Part shown: positions 4,869-5,218 of the stretch, piece by piece
Layout of the letters: each line of letters begins with the position of its first letter
Position numbering within the stretch: position 1 is the stretch's first letter
NCBI GenBank assembly: GCA_003488465.1
Contig: DNLN01000202.1
Location: 1 to 5,218 of the forward strand
Direction of reading: 5' to 3'
DNA: 5,218 nucleotides
Source: Sutterella sp.
Lineage (GTDB): Bacteria; Pseudomonadota; Gammaproteobacteria; Burkholderiales; Burkholderiaceae_F
Program-made: the position numbers and the translations under genes
Notes under the pieces: generated by a model
What the model saw: only the letters and a program-made list of their open reading frames with translations
Told to the model about the DNA's origin: nothing
Databases searched by the model: none

Positions 4869-5218
4869 ATGGCAGTTCGCAAGCAGTCTTCTGAATACTA
4901 CGGTGTTGAATCCATTCGGGTTTTAAAGGGGCTCGAGCCCGTCAAGCAGCGTCCCGGCATGTACACCCTCACGGACAACCCGTTGCACATCATTCAGGAA
5001 GTGCTCGACAACGCGAGCGACGAGGTTCTGGCGGGCTACGGCACGAAGATCGAGGTGACGCTTGCGGCCGACGGCTCGATCACCGTCGAGGACAACGGCC
5101 GCGGCATTCCCGTGGGCATCCATCCCACGGAGGGAATCCCCACCGTGGAGCTCGTCTTCACCCAGCTGCACGCTGGCGGCAAGTTCGACAAGACAAGCGG
5201 CGGCGCGTACAGCTTCTC
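4869..5218 (+). CDS. parE: DNA topoisomerase IV subunit B, N-terminal part (3' end outside window)
   Basis: The first 116 codons of the ATPase subunit of topoisomerase IV, which with ParC separates linked daughter chromosomes and relaxes supercoils in the cytoplasm. It is open to the window end. Visible GHKL ATPase elements are the LKGLEPV..RPGMYT opening (19-33), the N-box [10 protein letters not shown] (43-52) and the G1 region EDNGRGIP (74-81). In the N-box, E44 corresponds to the catalytic Glu42 of GyrB and N48 to the magnesium-binding Asn46. D75 and R78 of the G1 region match GyrB Asp73 and Arg76. LHAGGKFDK (100-108) then leads toward the ATP lid, which lies outside. PGMYT followed by [11 protein letters not shown], rather than PGMYIGDT, distinguishes ParE from GyrB and looks betaproteobacterial. 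The start ATG is conserved in position relative to the LKGLEPV block. It is separated from the upstream transporter gene by a strong terminator, so it has its own promoter. Confidence 0.95.
   Translation, partial: MAVRKQSSEYYGVESIRVLKGLEPVKQRPGMYTLTDNPLHIIQEVLDNASDEVLAGYGTKIEVTLAADGSITVEDNGRGIPVGIHPTEGIPTVELVFTQLHAGGKFDKTSGGAYSF

Overview
The window is GC-rich, densely coded bacterial chromosome. It holds six protein genes, two of them cut by the window edges, and no RNA gene, mobile element or CRISPR array that I can see. The best taxonomic clue is the start of parE at the right edge. Its [17 protein letters not shown] and [14 protein letters not shown] wording is, from memory, typical of betaproteobacterial topoisomerase IV rather than of gamma- or alphaproteobacterial ParE or of GyrB. 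A member of the Burkholderiales, perhaps a host-associated family such as Sutterellaceae, is my guess, but the family level is inference only.

Layout. Positions 1-273 (+) are the last 90 codons of an EAL-domain cyclic-di-GMP phosphodiesterase. After a 74-nt gap with a -10-like box, a strong hairpin and a good ribosome binding site, 348-1889 (+) encodes a ten-helix membrane diguanylate cyclase with an intact GGDEF site but no RxxD inhibitory site. Next, 2014-2343 (+) encodes a four-helix small multidrug resistance (SMR) pump. It converges on an EamA-type ten-helix transporter at 2347-3213 (-), and the two stop codons lie only 3 nt apart. The intrinsic terminator that serves the SMR gene is written inside the last codons of the EamA gene.

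A 252-nt divergent intergenic region with several dyads separates the EamA gene from 3466-4614 (+), an AI-2E family (PerM/TqsA/YdiK-like) membrane protein. A strong, probably bidirectional terminator follows it. A promoter-like region with a GC-rich discriminator and a leader hairpin then leads into parE, which starts at 4869 and runs off the window.

How the genes work together. The EAL and GGDEF proteins are opposing enzymes of the same second messenger and may form a local c-di-GMP control pair. The three transporters look like independent exporters with separate promoters, and parE is a housekeeping gene. I do not see a clearly new multi-gene system. The points most worth a second look are the GGDEF protein's unnamed membrane sensor and lost inhibitory site, the hairpin in front of it, the coding-embedded terminator, and the unusual parE promoter and leader.
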